From assembly GCA_027605045.1 (NCBI GenBank), contig JAQFWX010000007.1, positions 1,116,001 through 1,180,000 of the forward strand: a stretch of DNA of 64,000 nt, written 5' to 3'. Every line of letters begins with the position of its first letter. Positions within the stretch are counted from its first letter, which is position 1. Made by a program: the position numbers and the translations under genes. A model generated the notes under the pieces. That model did no database searches. It saw only the letters and a program-made list of their open reading frames with translations, and was not told the origin of the DNA. Of the stretch, positions 21,436 through 35,824 are shown in pieces. This DNA comes from Phallus indusiatus (taxonomy: Eukaryota; Basidiomycota; Agaricomycetes; Phallales; Phallaceae).

Positions 21436-22782
21436 ATGCTGCAGACCCAAGCCGTACAAAACACTTCCCAAGCCCTGTTCAACATTGGTGAGGATATATA
21501 TTTCTCATTTTTATATGTAGCTGAGGTGTCGTGTTAGCTGCCACTACAACTCTAATTATATGGAATACGCTTTTGAGCCTCGACAAGGAAGTAAGCGTCT
21601 TCCTCGCTCGTGCGAGTGTCGTTGTGCACTATCATCACATACTGACCTTTGTTTTAGGTCGAGTGCATTTGGGCGTATGTGGCTTTACAGTCTTCAGTCT
21701 CAGAAAATTTGACTAAATCATCCATATGCTATTATTTTAGAACTAGCTATACTTTCATGAATTTCATATATCTTGTGACCAGGTATCTTGCTGTCTTGCT
21801 TTTCTGGTATGTTCAGCCTGAGTTATTTAGTTTATGATATTTCTGACATCGCCAAGTTCGACTACACTCCTTTTTTTTGAAAATATAAATATTAAAGGGA
21901 TAAATTCATGCTTAATGGCCGTATGGTTTATTAGTATTGGTGGCACTATCATAATAATATGCTCGAACATATTACTCATACAGCGAGGTACACCACATTT
22001 CTTCCCCCCATTGCTAAAATGACTAAATGGAGATGTTTCAGTATCCGCATTCTGTGGACTTTCTAGACGTCTCCGCTGGTCCCTCTTGTCAATTTTCATA
22101 TTTACGAAAACTTCGGCGTTCATCTCATTAGGCTTTGCTCTACCCAGTTTTTCCGTCACTAGAGGTATTAGTCTTCCTTCCCTATTCCCAGAACTATCCG
22201 GTTTCTGTGTCGTTGAAAGTTATTCCCATACGTTGGCCTTCACCTGGTGAGTAGTTCGGGTCTGCGACAAAGGTACCTTAATATCTATACCTAGAATTTG
22301 AAGGCTCTCGCAACTCGCATTCCAAGTTATCGCCTTCATTTGGATCTTTACACATTCTGTCAAACTCCATCTCACGGCGCAAAAGACAGGCATACCGAAT
22401 CCACAACTATACAAAATTTTCATAAGAGATGGAACATGGGAGTTCTTAATTTCATTTCGTGAGAGGCATCTCAAACTCTCGTCTAGTTTTGTCTCTGAAG
22501 GTTCAATTAGTGTCGCTCTTGCTGTCCAGCATTTATATGCAAGCTCGAGCCGCGATAGGCCTGTCGTTTGCTTTGTGAGTTTAGAACTATCTCAAGTGCG
22601 CTATCCATTTACTGATGGAATTTACATAAGGTGGTCAATCGCTATTTCCAGCATTTGCGTGGGTACATAAGAGAAATGTGAACTCAATTACACACTTAAA
22701 CCTTTTGTAGGCTACGCGTCTACTGTTGAACCTACGCTACTCAGTGAGGAAAACCAGCCGATGCTCTACTTCTTTCATATAG
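21436..22782 (+). CDS. DUF6533-type membrane protein, diverged
   Basis: Starts MLQTQAVQNTSQALFNI, then ATTTLIIWNTLLSLDKE, VECIW and TSYTFMNFIYLVTRYLAVLL, the most canonical-looking DUF6533 domain in the window. Later exons give AVWFISIGGTIIIICSNIL, FCGLSRRLRWSLLSIFIF, QVIAFIWIFTHSVKLHLTA, GIPNPQLYKIFIRDGTWEF and the end ATRLLLNLRYSVRK, with TAG at 22,780-22,782. The LRDGIW signature is changed to IRDGTW. The RLLLNLR ending is closest to the family norm. The donor before the last intron is GTGGGT instead of GTAAGT. No disabling change was seen. Confidence 0.78.
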
Positions 22783-23057
22783 CAACGCTTGTGACGAAGT
22801 TACTAGGGGTCGTTCTGCCCGAGTGCCGACAGAGCATGAATTCTCTGGAAAAGATGGCCCAGGGTTCCGGACGCCTAATTTATAGTTAAAAACGAGCACT
22901 CGATTGGTTTCTAGATTTCGTATTTATTTGACCGTCTTAAGATAGCGGCTAGCGAGTGACATCACATTACATATGTATGCGCATTGTAATTTGCAGCGCA
23001 AAGTTGTTTTGCACCAATTTACTATCTTTCAAATCGAGATGACGGAGGATAAGGGTG

Positions 23058-24469
23058 CTAAACAATATAGACAACGACAAGCGACATGTCATCCCGTAAA
23101 TACTCGGTTTTCTCCATTGTAGCCATAGTCTCCTCGGCCATCCGAAGATCGTCCAGACCAAATAAGATGTTACGAATCACCCTATCAGCAATATTATCAA
23201 TGTCCGCGGAGGGTATTAAGGAGTGGCCTATGGTCTTTTCGCAAGACAGCAATGTTTCACGGTCCAGTAAATCCAAGGCAGCGAGAGACACCATCATCTT
23301 CCCCACCTCCTGATCAGGTACTCCTCGCTCCGTAAGTGATGACCGCAATCCGTCGGAAGCAAAAACAAGAACGTCTTCCTTTTGAATAGAGAAACGCTTG
23401 ACGGAAGGTGTTGAGGAGATATAAGGAGGGGTGTGATTTTTTTCCGTCCATTTATCGACAAATGTGGGAAAAACCGGAGCGCCCCACATCTTACTTAACA
23501 CCTTAGCAAGATCAATAGGTACTTTGAGAATTGCATTCCCAAGAGCTATAAATGACATATGAATAAAGCCCTCCCAATGTATCTCACTCAGTGCTTACCC
23601 CGCGTAACTCCAAGATGTCCTTTGATTCGGTGGTATTTGATCAGATTATCTTCAGAAGGATGTTCTTTCTGAACGCGTTGGACTTCAGCCTCGTTGTGTA
23701 GATTGTGCAAGTCGTTCAGAGGGGTGACAGTCATGTCATTGTTCGCGATACGACCCAGATCTACCAACGACATTATTACTTCTCGCTCCTGTTTTTAGGT
23801 AGGAAAGGCACTCACACCCTTCGGAATCACCCAGGGAAGCGACCCACATACGCTGTTCACCGACATCACACCCTTTTGACATAATGACGGCAATTAGAGC
23901 GGTCGATCCAGTGCAGGAACGCCTCATGACCGGATAAGGGTCATTCTCGCCCATCTCCTTCATACCCAGAAAGCGAGGAATATCGTCCTCGGTCCACTCA
24001 TTCCATGGCTTGGAATCCATTTCACGTAATCTTTCTATCAGAACTCGATGAAGTGTCGCATCGAAATCTTGAATTGTATCGATTAGAGCCCCGGGTATAG
24101 TATCGTCGAGAGTGCGCGAATTCTGAGCGATTTCAGTAGAAATTCGTTCATCGACAATGTTCAATAGATGTTTAGAAGCGTATTCTGATGTGGTTATATC
24201 ATAATGACCTGCAAGCACGACCTCATCTCAATAAATTTGTATAAGGAATCAACTTGCGTACCATCAAAAACGCCGACGATCAATCCATAATGAGTATGCA
24301 ACACGGCTGTTCTATCCTCATTCTCCGTTTTATACGCTTGGAAGGATGCTTGATGAATTTTGAAATCGGGGTCCAAGAGGCCTATGGATTTATGGCTTTT
24401 GGAGGCGAACTGCTTGTTCATATCATCCCTGGTGTGGCGAACATCGCCAGCGTAACGAATATTCGACAT
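23058..24469 (-). CDS. PP2C-type serine/threonine protein phosphatase
   Basis: Four exons are readable: 24,469-24,262 (MSNIRYAGDVRHTRDD to GVFDG), from 24,208 to about 23,817, one around 23,785-23,600, and 23,570-23,058; about 400 aa. PPM-family motifs appear in order: GVFDGH formed across the first splice, TSEYASKHLL, RRSCTGSTALIAVIM, RMWVASLGDSEG, HRIKGHLGVTRG, DVLVFASDGLRSSL and the terminal RDDMSLVVVYI. The Asp residues of DGH, SDG and RDD are the expected metal ligands. The enzyme should be an Mn/Mg-dependent protein phosphatase of the pyruvate dehydrogenase phosphatase-like fungal group; the target is not predictable. It lies among plus-strand DUF6533 copies on the opposite strand and has a truncated paralogue at 13,684-14,743. 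Confidence 0.88.
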
Positions 24470-25795
24470 CTGCAGTCTGCAGATTGAAGGGTTTGATTAG
24501 ATCTGGGTCTATACGGCTTCTGCTTTATGATAGGAATCGTTTTTATGGAAGGAAATAGACAATACATGGTGGACAAAACAAGCCCGGAGGGCCGGTCATC
24601 CCTGCATTTGGTAGGGCTTCACTCTCTCATCCGGGATGTTCGGCGCAATGAAGTTGGAGAAATTGATTGATTATGTTATTTATCCTCTAATCCAGTGATC
24701 ATCGATTGCTGTTTTAATGGCACGGGCGTAAATGTGGATTTGAATGGTCTTCACCGCATTTTCTCAGGTTCTGCACATGTTAGAATTATTATTGTAATCT
24801 GATTTCTGGCATACGCAACCCACGGAAATAAAGGAAAATGATGAGATCGTCAAAGGAACTGATGAGCTATAACCCAGTTGAGACGATGCCTAGACCGGGC
24901 TGATAAGCGCGACGGGCGTGGGCTCACAACTAGTACTGTGACCGTGACTGCGATGGTCACTTGAGTAGCCCTTGAACTGGACAAGCTGAACATCAATTCG
25001 TCATTGATTTATTGTCTTAAACTGCGATATACGCGGAGACAGAAACATCCGAAAGAGTTCAACTCTTAAAAGTCCTCTTTCTGCTATCATTGAATGGCCA
25101 TCATGGCGCAGCATGTCCTTCTCATCTGAAATCACATCCAAGTCAAGACTCAAGCCCGCGAGCTTCAGGACACCTTCCGACGTTCAACCAGTGTCTTTTC
25201 AATCATAACGATGGCGCTTCACTCTTGCATCGCTTACTCTCAAGTTGGCTTACCCGAGCAGAGCTCAGCCCTCTCCTGGGTACCACCTGGGGTTGCGGTG
25301 TCGGTTCTTTTTCTCGTTACCCAACCTCTTTTGCCCTCATTACTACACTAGAGCTGGTTCAAGTGAGACCATTTTGGTGTTCAGCATGATCATTATCTCA
25401 TCATCCTCAGGCTGATCCACATTTCTTTCAAATGGCCTAATTTCAATTCGATGTCATGATCACTCTCGCCAAGCTATGTATAACGCCCGTTCTCACGACC
25501 CACTGGTGGCAGTGGCAAACTCGGCCCCTTAGGCAAACTATCGATACCTGACCGTCTGTGATGCATGTAATGTCGAAGACCCGAGCTGTTCAAGAGACGA
25601 ATTTCCGGCATTATGGTAAGAGTGCCTTCTTTTTAGTCGACATCATTAGTAAACATGATCGGAATCCGTCAGGTTATCTCAGTGACGAAACGCCACTGAT
25701 TCTCAGTTCAGCTGAGTCGAGCTGAAGCAAATCTCCGTGGCATAAGCGTACCTATGCTATTTAACCCACATTCGTTTGTTAGCTAGGATATCTCA
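24470..25795. other. Unassigned region between phosphatase and next DUF6533 copy
   Basis: About 1.3 kb. The first 250 bp is the phosphatase promoter side. A 99-codon ORF at 25,090-25,389 has a hydrophobic stretch readable in another frame (SWVPPGVAVSVLFLVTQPL), but I cannot assign a family and no splice context supports it. The rest shows nothing. Confidence 0.4.
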
Positions 25796-27115
25796 ATGCA
25801 GCAGATGAGCGAGTCAGACCTTTCGGCCTTGTTTGTGGTTCTCTGTAATATTGGTAAAGAAACGGAATCTTTCCGCGCTTCATGTTCTAACGGTAAGCTT
25901 CATAGTCGCCACCACAGGTCTCGTAATTTGGGATACGTTCTTAGCTTTTGATGAAGAAGTAAGTGTTTCCTTGCCTACGTTTGATATCCCATAATGAGTA
26001 TTGAGATAGGTAGAGTTCATCTGGTCGTATGTGACTCTTCTCTACTACCACAAATCCCGTCATATAGTTCATACCTCAGATCAAACTTCACATTTGTAAA
26101 AGTGTTATATTTTGTGGTTCGGTATCTCGGTCTCATTTTTCATTGGTATGCAAATGAAAATGCTCTCCACAATTAGCTGGTCTGACAGTATCCCAGTGCA
26201 ATCACTCTCGTTTTCTTTGGAAATATACATGCGAAAGGGAATTCGTGCTTTGAAATCACGCGATTTATTAGCATTGCGGGTACAATCACAATAGGGTGCT
26301 CAAATATATTGCTTATACAAAGAGGTACGGCCTTCCACCTTTTCTCGCAGAAATGAAGTTGTGAGGCAGGCGTTACATTTAGTATACGCATTTTATGGTC
26401 GTTCCAGATCCTTGCTTTGGTCACTCCTAACACTTTTCGTAATTTGCGAAGCGTCGGTAGTGGCCGTCCTAATTGTAGGTGTGCCCCGGTATCGAACCGA
26501 AACGTTGGAGGGATTTCCTCCGCCCTTTGGACACTGCACTATTGAAAATTATTCTGCAATTTTATCCCTCGTTTGGTGAGCGCTGTCAATAGTAAAAATA
26601 AAGATTTTCTGACAGTTTGTACCCTTTAAAAGGTTCCTTGAGCTCATGTTCCAAGTGGTTGCCTTTGTCTGCATTGTTGGAAGGTTCGCCCGGTTACAAT
26701 ACATGGCGTGGAAAACGGGCGTTCCGAATTCTCAGCTATACACAGTTTTCTTGAGGGATGGAATATGGGTATTTTTCATCCTGTTTCGTAAGTTTAGCTC
26801 AAATTTGATTTCCTGGATCATCTTTGAGAAAGATTATTATCAGTGTGTTTCCTTTTTTCTGGCATCTATATGCATTCTACCAAGACTGCAGGTCTATGTT
26901 TTGCTTTGTGAGTTTGTCTGAAATGCTGCAATTTTGTGTATTAACGAAAAGCAGATGGTCTTTTGCTACTTCTAATATTTGTGTAAGTATCATAACGAAA
27001 GATCTGACTTACTTTCATTATTAAATCGCTTTTGTAGTGCACGCGCCTTATTTTAAATTTAAATCACTCCGTAAACAAGGACAGGGATTGCGGTTCTTCA
27101 TTATGGTACTACTAA
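25796..27115 (+). CDS. DUF6533-type membrane protein, diverged
   Basis: Starts MQQMSESDLSALFVVLCNIG. Exons continue VATTGLVIWDTFLAFDEE, VEFIW, SNFTFVKVLYFVVRYLGLI, an exon with FISIAGTITIGCSNILLIQR, FYGRSRSLLWSLLTLFVIC, FQVVAFVCIVGRFARLQYM, GVPNSQLYTVFLRDGIWVF and the end TRLILNLNHSVNKDRD with TAA at 27,113-27,115. The exon near 26,850 reads correctly only in the frame LFSGIYMHSTKTAGLCF. Everything is open after splicing. Its closest relative is the 19,024 copy. Confidence 0.8.
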
Positions 27116-28867
27116 TAACTAATAGCTTTAAATAATGTTCAGTTCGTTTAGGCTTGCCCTTCCCACTCGTATTAAGCAAAGTTGGCAGGTGCATGTTACA
27201 TAGTCCTGTTTATACCCAGATATGTTTTTATTGAACTTGCATTATAACACTCATTAAGTTACATAATGTTAAAAAGAGAATTAATTGGTGGTAACCTTGA
27301 TTAAACGAAATTCTCCTATTTCCGTGTCTATCAACCGAGTTCAATTGGTAATATGCGAACTTGCTGCGTTTAAGTGCTGAAGTCAAAGTTTGAGAATATT
27401 GAGTGCACTAAGACTCTATTGAACACTAAGCCTCAGGCTGACACCGCGCAGTCTAGCCGTAAATTCGTACACGGACTTCGCTGATGCCATGGTCCCACGC
27501 CATGTACATATATCAAAAACGGTTGATATATTTGGTTTTGGACATGATAGATTGATAAAGGAGCGTCCAGGCAAGCGTTGATGTAGCGCGACAATTAAAA
27601 GTAAAAGAGCGGAAGACTGTTACCGGGGACATGAGATAAAAATGGTAAAGAGAAAATCTATATACTGACAGCGCTACTGAACAGTTGCAGCGTAGTATCA
27701 CTCGAGCTGCCTTCTGTACTGAGCCAAAGGTTTCATATATGCAATTTTTCGAGCTTGGTACATCCGGAGACGGAAAAGAGGCCAATTGCAACAGGTCTCT
27801 ATAGAACGGCCAGAGTCCGCAGCTGATGAATAGACATTTCAAAAGCAAATTGGTAGCCCCGAATAGCTCGGGAACAGAATCTTCGTCGTAATTCGTTTTC
27901 AAGCGGATCCTTGATCGACAAGTTGATTTTTGCCCGTTCGCACTAAACGGTAGCTTAGTACGGATACGTACTCACTGTTTGCCACAGCCCGCATTCTCAG
28001 CGTCGATGGCTGTTGGATCATGGATGGCAGTGAAAAGAAACGTTTGCCGTGAACGGCATCCTTACACGTTGTCACACGTCACGGAATCAAGCCGTACCCC
28101 AACCGCTCGCACACCTTTGGAGCAGAAGCATGATCGAGTTACCATGCCCTTACCCTGTATCCACGCCTAATGTTGGAATAGACATCGGTCTGGCTATAAA
28201 TAAGACACTATTTTAGTTCGTCTTTCAATTTTATGCATCTATATTAAAAAATCTGGGAACTTGAAGTTGTCAGGTTAAACACTGATCTAGGAAGTCGAAG
28301 ACGCTAGCCAGGTAACTCGTCTTGTCAATAGAAAGAAGCTCTTGTACTGATGATGATGTGACTTTCAGATCTTCAAAGCCTGGGAATTTGATTTCCCTGG
28401 AAATATAATGAATGTATCTTGGAGGAAAATGAGACGTTTCTACTAACTCGCCTACTAATACTGTAATACACGTGGGAATTATGGAGGGACATGCAGTACA
28501 GCAGTGGCAAGTATTCTCCTCATAAAACTCAGCAAATTACCCCTCTTGGGACCTAATAATGATATCATTTAATCAGGAATACCGGATCATTTGTGAGAAA
28601 TTCCAGTGTAGATTTATCGCGACAACCATCATCTAATAGAGCACCCACCAATGATATTTCTTTGTCCCCGAATCTGATAACGATCTTGAAGAAGCTGATC
28701 TATGTATGCAATCCAGTGTTGGTATTCACCCGAGCCATCAACTTACGCGAGCCCAGCCTTTGTATTCTTCTGGCTACATATAAACTCAGTGGTACCATGT
28801 CTGTGTTTTTATCAAATTGACTTTTCATTAATAACTTATTTCCTCTATATCTTAATACCTTCAAAAG
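27116..28867. other. Unassigned 1.75 kb intergenic region
   Basis: No recognised gene. A minus-strand ORF of 129 codons at 27,513-27,902 and a plus-strand one at 27,979-28,170 have no family features. No array flank similarity was noticed. It may hold decayed mobile DNA. Confidence 0.4.
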
Positions 28868-30250
28868 ATGTCTTTGACATTTAATAACATTGAACTCGCC
28901 GAAAAGTATATTCAAGTTTCTAGACTTAGCTATCCATTCCTTTTAAACGCAGGTAGAGTCTGAAATTCATATAAATCTCGAGTGTGGACTAATTAACCAT
29001 CTAGTTGCTAACGTCGCTTTAATCGTGTGGGACATTCTATTAACTATCGAAAAAGAAGTAAGCTTCTTCACTTTGGAACTATGGAACTAAACCTTTTTAA
29101 CACGATCATTATAGGTCGCCTTCATCACGATGTATGACGCGCATGCGTTGTCATTATTATGCATTGAACTAAATACTAAGTTCATTCTGCAGAACTCGGA
29201 TATCACTAGTGAAAGTTTTGTTTTTTGTCGTCCGGTACCTCTCTCTTTCCATCCAGCTGCACGTTTTAATTATTATTCTTGATGTTTCTGTAAGCTAATC
29301 GCTATCGGTTTTCTAGGGGCTCCCTCTTTTTCCTATTTTGCAGTCAACACCTAGAAGTTGACATTTGTCCGGCTTATATCTGGTATCTAACCGTCAACGG
29401 TATGATCGTTATCGCATGCTCCAATCTCCTCTTCATACACCGCGGTGAGAATCAACCATAACCATCATGCGTCTGATCAAATCTCAAGGCTGAGGGAATA
29501 GTTGCCGCTTTTTATGCACGGGACAGGGCCATAGTTTGGTTTTTAGGTGCTGCGTTCGCCATAACAGAAACTACTGTTGTCGTTATTATTGGTCTGACGG
29601 TCCCCAAATTTCACCTCGTCAAAAACCCCTTTCCTGAGCTTGTGACCGTAGTCGGCGGCTGTGTCTCAGGACCATACCCAAACACGATTGCTTTTATGTG
29701 GTATGTGTTACAACTAGCCTCATCAAATCGGCGTAATAGAATTTTGACCCCGGTATAAAGGTTGACAGAGCTCGTTTTTCAAAGTGTTGCTTTTGGTTGC
29801 GTCATAGCGCGATGTGTATATACGCAAATCATGTCCTCAAGAGATGGCGTTCCTGCCTCTTCACTATATACCATCTTCCTAAGGGACGGAATATGGGTGT
29901 ATTTACTCTTATTTTGTACGTTGACTTGTCAAATTTTCACTGAATGTCTGCAACTAAATTGAAAACACGTATAGTAACCTTTGTCCTTAACGTAGTTTAC
30001 ACACACCAGTCCAACTACAATGGTTTAATTCCAGGCCTGTGAGTACGCAAGCTAAACAAGTCGCTGTTAATAACATGGGATAAACAGATGGTCATTCACC
30101 GCTACTAGTATATGTGTACGCCACTTGATTGACAGGGTTATCATCTCATATGCTTATATCCAACAGTGCTCTCGTTTAATTTTGAACCTCAATTCGTCGG
30201 TTTTTCGAAAAAGCCAACGTCTTCACTCGGACGATTATGAAACTCTATGA
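28868..30250 (+). CDS. DUF6533-type membrane protein, most diverged copy
   Basis: Starts MSLTFNNIELAEKYIQ and SYPFLLNAG, then VANVALIVWDILLTIEKE, VAFIT, TRISLVKVLFFVVRYLSLS. Later exons give VNGMIVIACSNLLFIHRG, FYARDRAIVWFLGAAFAI, TELVFQSVAFGCVIARCVY, GVPASSLYTIFLRDGIWVY and the end CSRLILNLNSSVFRKSQR with TGA at 30,248-30,250. The CSNILLIQR block is CSNLLFIHR here and the C-terminal tail differs completely. Exon order and phases are conserved. It lies at the inner end of the plus-strand arm. Confidence 0.78.
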
Positions 30251-31802
30251 GCTGTATCATATAACCGTGTATTTTGCTCACCAACCGAAAACACTCATTC
30301 CTAAACTACTTGTAAAACTAATACGACTCCGACCAGTGCATCAATCATTACCCAAGTACTTTCTTCAAATGATTTTATTATAATAAACAACTTAATGTAT
30401 TATGATTACAATATGTATCGAATAATGGACGATTTTCTAATGATCTAGGCAATATGTTCATCTATCACATACTGAGACAAAGCCAGCTCAGTCTTCGAAT
30501 ATCCACCGGTTCGGTGCTGCTCGCAGTAACAAGGAAACCAAGTTCCAAAAAAAATTTTTACAGTGGACTTCTTTGAATAAAATGATCAAAAGCTGATGGT
30601 GATATATAAAGCGTCTCGATGGTTTTGCTTTGCTATAGTCATTGAGAATAGTCAATGATTGTCGTTGAGATCTGGCCGCCCCATAACAGCTCAGCCGAGT
30701 GTGGAGCTGTGTGAGGTGAGTACTTTACAGACGGTGACGTGCTCAAGTAACCAGGATATATAACAACACCGAGTTGAACGGTACTCTAGGGAATACTTTT
30801 CTCATCGCAGTTCCCTTACTACGCGTCATTGTTGAAGTTCCTGGTTGCTATCAAAAAAGCCCGACTTCCAGATCGGATTAAAATCATTCAATGTATATTT
30901 GACATTATGAGATATAAAAACGATCTTGTTTTTGAAAAGAAGAGGTTCTGCCGCCACAGCTGATCTTGAGTTTCTGCGTATGTGATGGTGATCAGAGTCC
31001 TCTACAACAAAAAGTTATGATGGTTGGGTGTGATCCACATACCTATAGAGCCGCAAGCATCCCACGCCGCACAAAAGAGCATTGATGACCTCAATTTGCT
31101 TGCCAGGTTGGCCATCATCAGCATTGAAGGGGATCAGAGACAGTCTAAGGAAATTCCCAATATTGGAGCTGGCCTATCAAGATATTGATGCAAAGACTGC
31201 CCATAAAGCCACTTGAGGCTCAGACTCGACACGTCGTTGGGTAGCGAGTTCCAATCATAATGAACGAATTATACTCGGAACATCTTGATCTCGAAAAATT
31301 AGATTGGAAAACTATTATAACAAGGGAATGAGAAACACAGCCGCCACGGTGACGCAGTCAATGACTAGACACGATTTCGCCTCCAACCATAATGATGTCG
31401 GGTTGGTATGTGAGATAGAAAGGGGATTATTTCTGGAGATGGGAGACTGAGAGGAAAGGAACAAGTGGGGTCTCTCTGGGATTAATCAAAAGGCGAATGA
31501 TCGTTAACGTTGACATGGACAGTTGTAAGTGAAGCGCGCGATTAGTAAGCCGCACGCTCCCAAAGTGGTCGAACGAGTCAATGCACAGTGGGCCGACGGA
31601 AGTCAAGACATCATAAACGTTTGTATCAGCAACCTCCACTGAAATGTCTTCTATTTGATCAAATTGATCTGAGACTGGGGAAGCGGATTACATAGTACGC
31701 CTTAGGTATGTATTATACGTCTATATCCAGACAAAGACGGAATGTTCACGAACAGCATATATATCAACTTCTGATCAGGAATATACGGTGTGGGAGAGAC
31801 TT
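30251..31802. other. Unassigned region between the two array arms
   Basis: About 1.5 kb without a recognised gene. Minus-strand ORFs at 31,427-31,639 and 31,702-32,043 are not supported; the second overlaps the isomerase pseudogene on the other strand. No DUF6533 flank similarity was found here. Confidence 0.4.
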
Positions 31803-33548
<1,746 letters not shown>

Positions 33549-34359
33549 GACAGGTTTTGCATACCAATGTATAAGATGAAAGCGGCCAGAAGAAAGAAGT
33601 AAAGGTCAAGGCAAAGTGAAATCTGTAGGAATCAAAAAAAATTTACCAATCAGAAGTGAAGAATAGACAAGATCGAATATTATTTAGAAACGCAGTCTTA
33701 ACTCAAGCCCCTGTCAGTGGTGTATCGAGCTATCAATGAAGTAAATTTCGATCTCAGACGAGTATTGGTGGTTCTTTCCGCCGTTTTCCTTCTAGATCAT
33801 CTTCTCTATAGCTCGGTACCGTGCCGCAAAGCCTACGTCAGTGAGTCATCTGTTCAAAAACAGTTGTTCTTCTGGATTCATCACATTGGCTGTGTCTTTT
33901 TTTATAGCTTCATGCTACCCAAAAGTGTTGTAGTGCCAACCTCTCTACGGAAATTTGATATAACGTTTTGCACTGGAATGTGCTCATCGAAACCCAAAGA
34001 AGAACCTAGAACCTAGGAAATCAGTTGACTGCGGGCTGTGTGAGGCTGTGAGTCAGAACTTCAGATCAATCCACAGTTTTTCGAAGATAAGCCATTAAGG
34101 TTTATGGATATGTTAGGGCCTAAAGTTGTGGAACAAATACCAATTCACTATCACGCGCACAGTGACGATTTGAAATCTTCCAAACACGAGGATATGACAC
34201 CGATTCCCTTCGCATTTCCCAAGCTGTCCAAGATGATCACATCCCGGGTAATTTAGGAGACTTTAGAGTTTACAGTGGCCCGAATAGCATAAAAAGAACC
34301 TCGTTGCGAATGCTTTTTTTTCCTCTCTAAGGAATACACGAGTTCCTTCGAGACGCACT
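33549..34359. other. Intergenic, upstream of the 34,360 gene
   Basis: No gene recognised. Probably includes the promoter of the next gene; a T-rich tract (CTTTTTTTTCC) lies about 45 bp before its ATG. Confidence 0.4.
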
Positions 34360-35824
34360 ATGTCTTCCCAGACTACTACTACTACCTTGATATCTGAAAG
34401 GGCACGCTCTGTGTCATCCACTACTTCACCATTTATTCCCCGAATCGCTAGATCGTTCCCTCAGTCGCAACCTCGAATGAAAAAGGTTGCAGGGTTTATG
34501 GTCGCGATACCAGACTATCGAGATTTATTCAAGAATCTCGCAGGGACGATCTGCTCAATTGATCGACCGACTCTTAAAGACGGGGATAAAGAAGTGGACA
34601 TCAAGATTACAGATTTCAAGGCGGTAGCTGCCTATAACTGGGATGACAAGACGGATGCACGCATCATCGTACCAGGTAAACGTTTGCCCAACTTACAACG
34701 AGCTCAGGCAATGTAACTGAAGAAACCCTTTGTTTTCGTATTCAACAAGGTTCTCCTCGGATTTGGCATGGCCAATCTCTGCCGTTTACAATCCCGAAAG
34801 ATTCTGGTCAGGTCTTTGTTGATCAGAACAGCGGCAGGCTCGCCACATCGCCTCTCCTCCCTTTGGTCATAGCAGTCCATCATCACGACCCTAGGTTCCG
34901 CATGGGTGAAATGGACTTTATAACCGATCGCAACAGTATCAGGAAGCTCTACCGCTGGGTTGTTCAGTCTCCTCCGGGGTATCCGTCCTCAGAGATTTTC
35001 AGAATTGATGTAGAACTGGTTGGAAAGACGATACTGCTTCAGCGATGGGAGGTTCAATCCACTCAGCGCAGTGGTCCTGGATATGAGAAGAACTTTCAGA
35101 AGTGTATGACGTCTGCGACGGAGGAAACCTCGACTGCTACGGGACACCATCGTATTGTCTCTTTCGTAAGTTTTTCTGTCAAAATAAGTTCAATGACTTC
35201 TCTCTTACATTGCTTTCTTCCTCAAAGAAATTCGGTGACAAGCGGATTCTCATGCGATGCACGACTGACGCATGTCTTCCAGACACCGACGCTGTCACCG
35301 ACAAGAACGCCAACAACAACTCGGTCGATGATCTTGCGAGCAAGCTCATGTCTTTGAACCTCAGAAGGATCACCACGTCTAGACCTATCAGAAAGATCGC
35401 CACTTTCCAAGGCAACTTTCTTACTGTTCAGACGGCCGGCAAACTGGTTCCTCAAGAGTCTATCATCGAACTGAAGACGAAGGGTAGCTTCTCCCCTCCG
35501 GTCAATCAAGACGATCTCTGCGTGCAGTTGATGTTCGCTAACATAAACAATCTTCACACGGGTCGTCATGAGAGGGGGACGTTCCATACGGTCGAAAAGG
35601 AAACTCTGAGCTCTGTCAAGGAGAAAGTCAGCGAAGGCTTCGAAGACGGCTTGAAGCTGTTGAAGAAGGCCCTCGATGAGATACAACGTGTCGTGCTTGC
35701 CAATCATGAGGACAGTGGCAGTTTAAGCCTCGTCTTGCGAAAGGGAGACAGGGGTCTCGAAGTCTTGAAACGCAAAGGAGAAGACGGGCTGCTGCCCGAG
35801 AATATTCTTGCTTTTATCCATTAA
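34360..35824 (+). CDS. Fungal protein of the family mislabelled 'geranylgeranyl pyrophosphate synthetase'; ExK-motif fold
   Basis: Three exons, 34,360-34,675, 34,750-35,165 and 35,228-35,824, give 442 aa with perfect phase. Landmark blocks are IIVPGSPRIW across the first splice, GQVFVDQNSGRLATSPLLP, DFITDRNSIRKLYRWV, RIDVELVGKTILLQRWE, GHHRIVSF then LMRCTTDACLPD, and SIIELKTKG. These match a family common in Agaricomycetes and often named geranylgeranyl pyrophosphate synthetase in databases. No prenyl-synthase DDxxD motif is present, so that name should not be used. The order of an Asp after the LMRCTTD strand and E-L-K in IIELKTK suggests a PD-(D/E)xK or RAI1/DXO-like nuclease fold; this is inference. 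The 3' end of its last exon is duplicated at 43,232-43,345. Confidence 0.75.

Noticed and set aside
25090..25389. 99-codon plus-strand ORF
   Set aside because: No recognised family, no splice partners and no homologous region elsewhere in the window.
27513..27902. 129-codon minus-strand ORF
   Set aside because: No motif or conserved context; length is not exceptional for chance in this window.
34360..35824. Calling this gene a geranylgeranyl pyrophosphate synthase
   Set aside because: The prenyl synthase Asp-rich motifs are absent; the name is a database carry-over.
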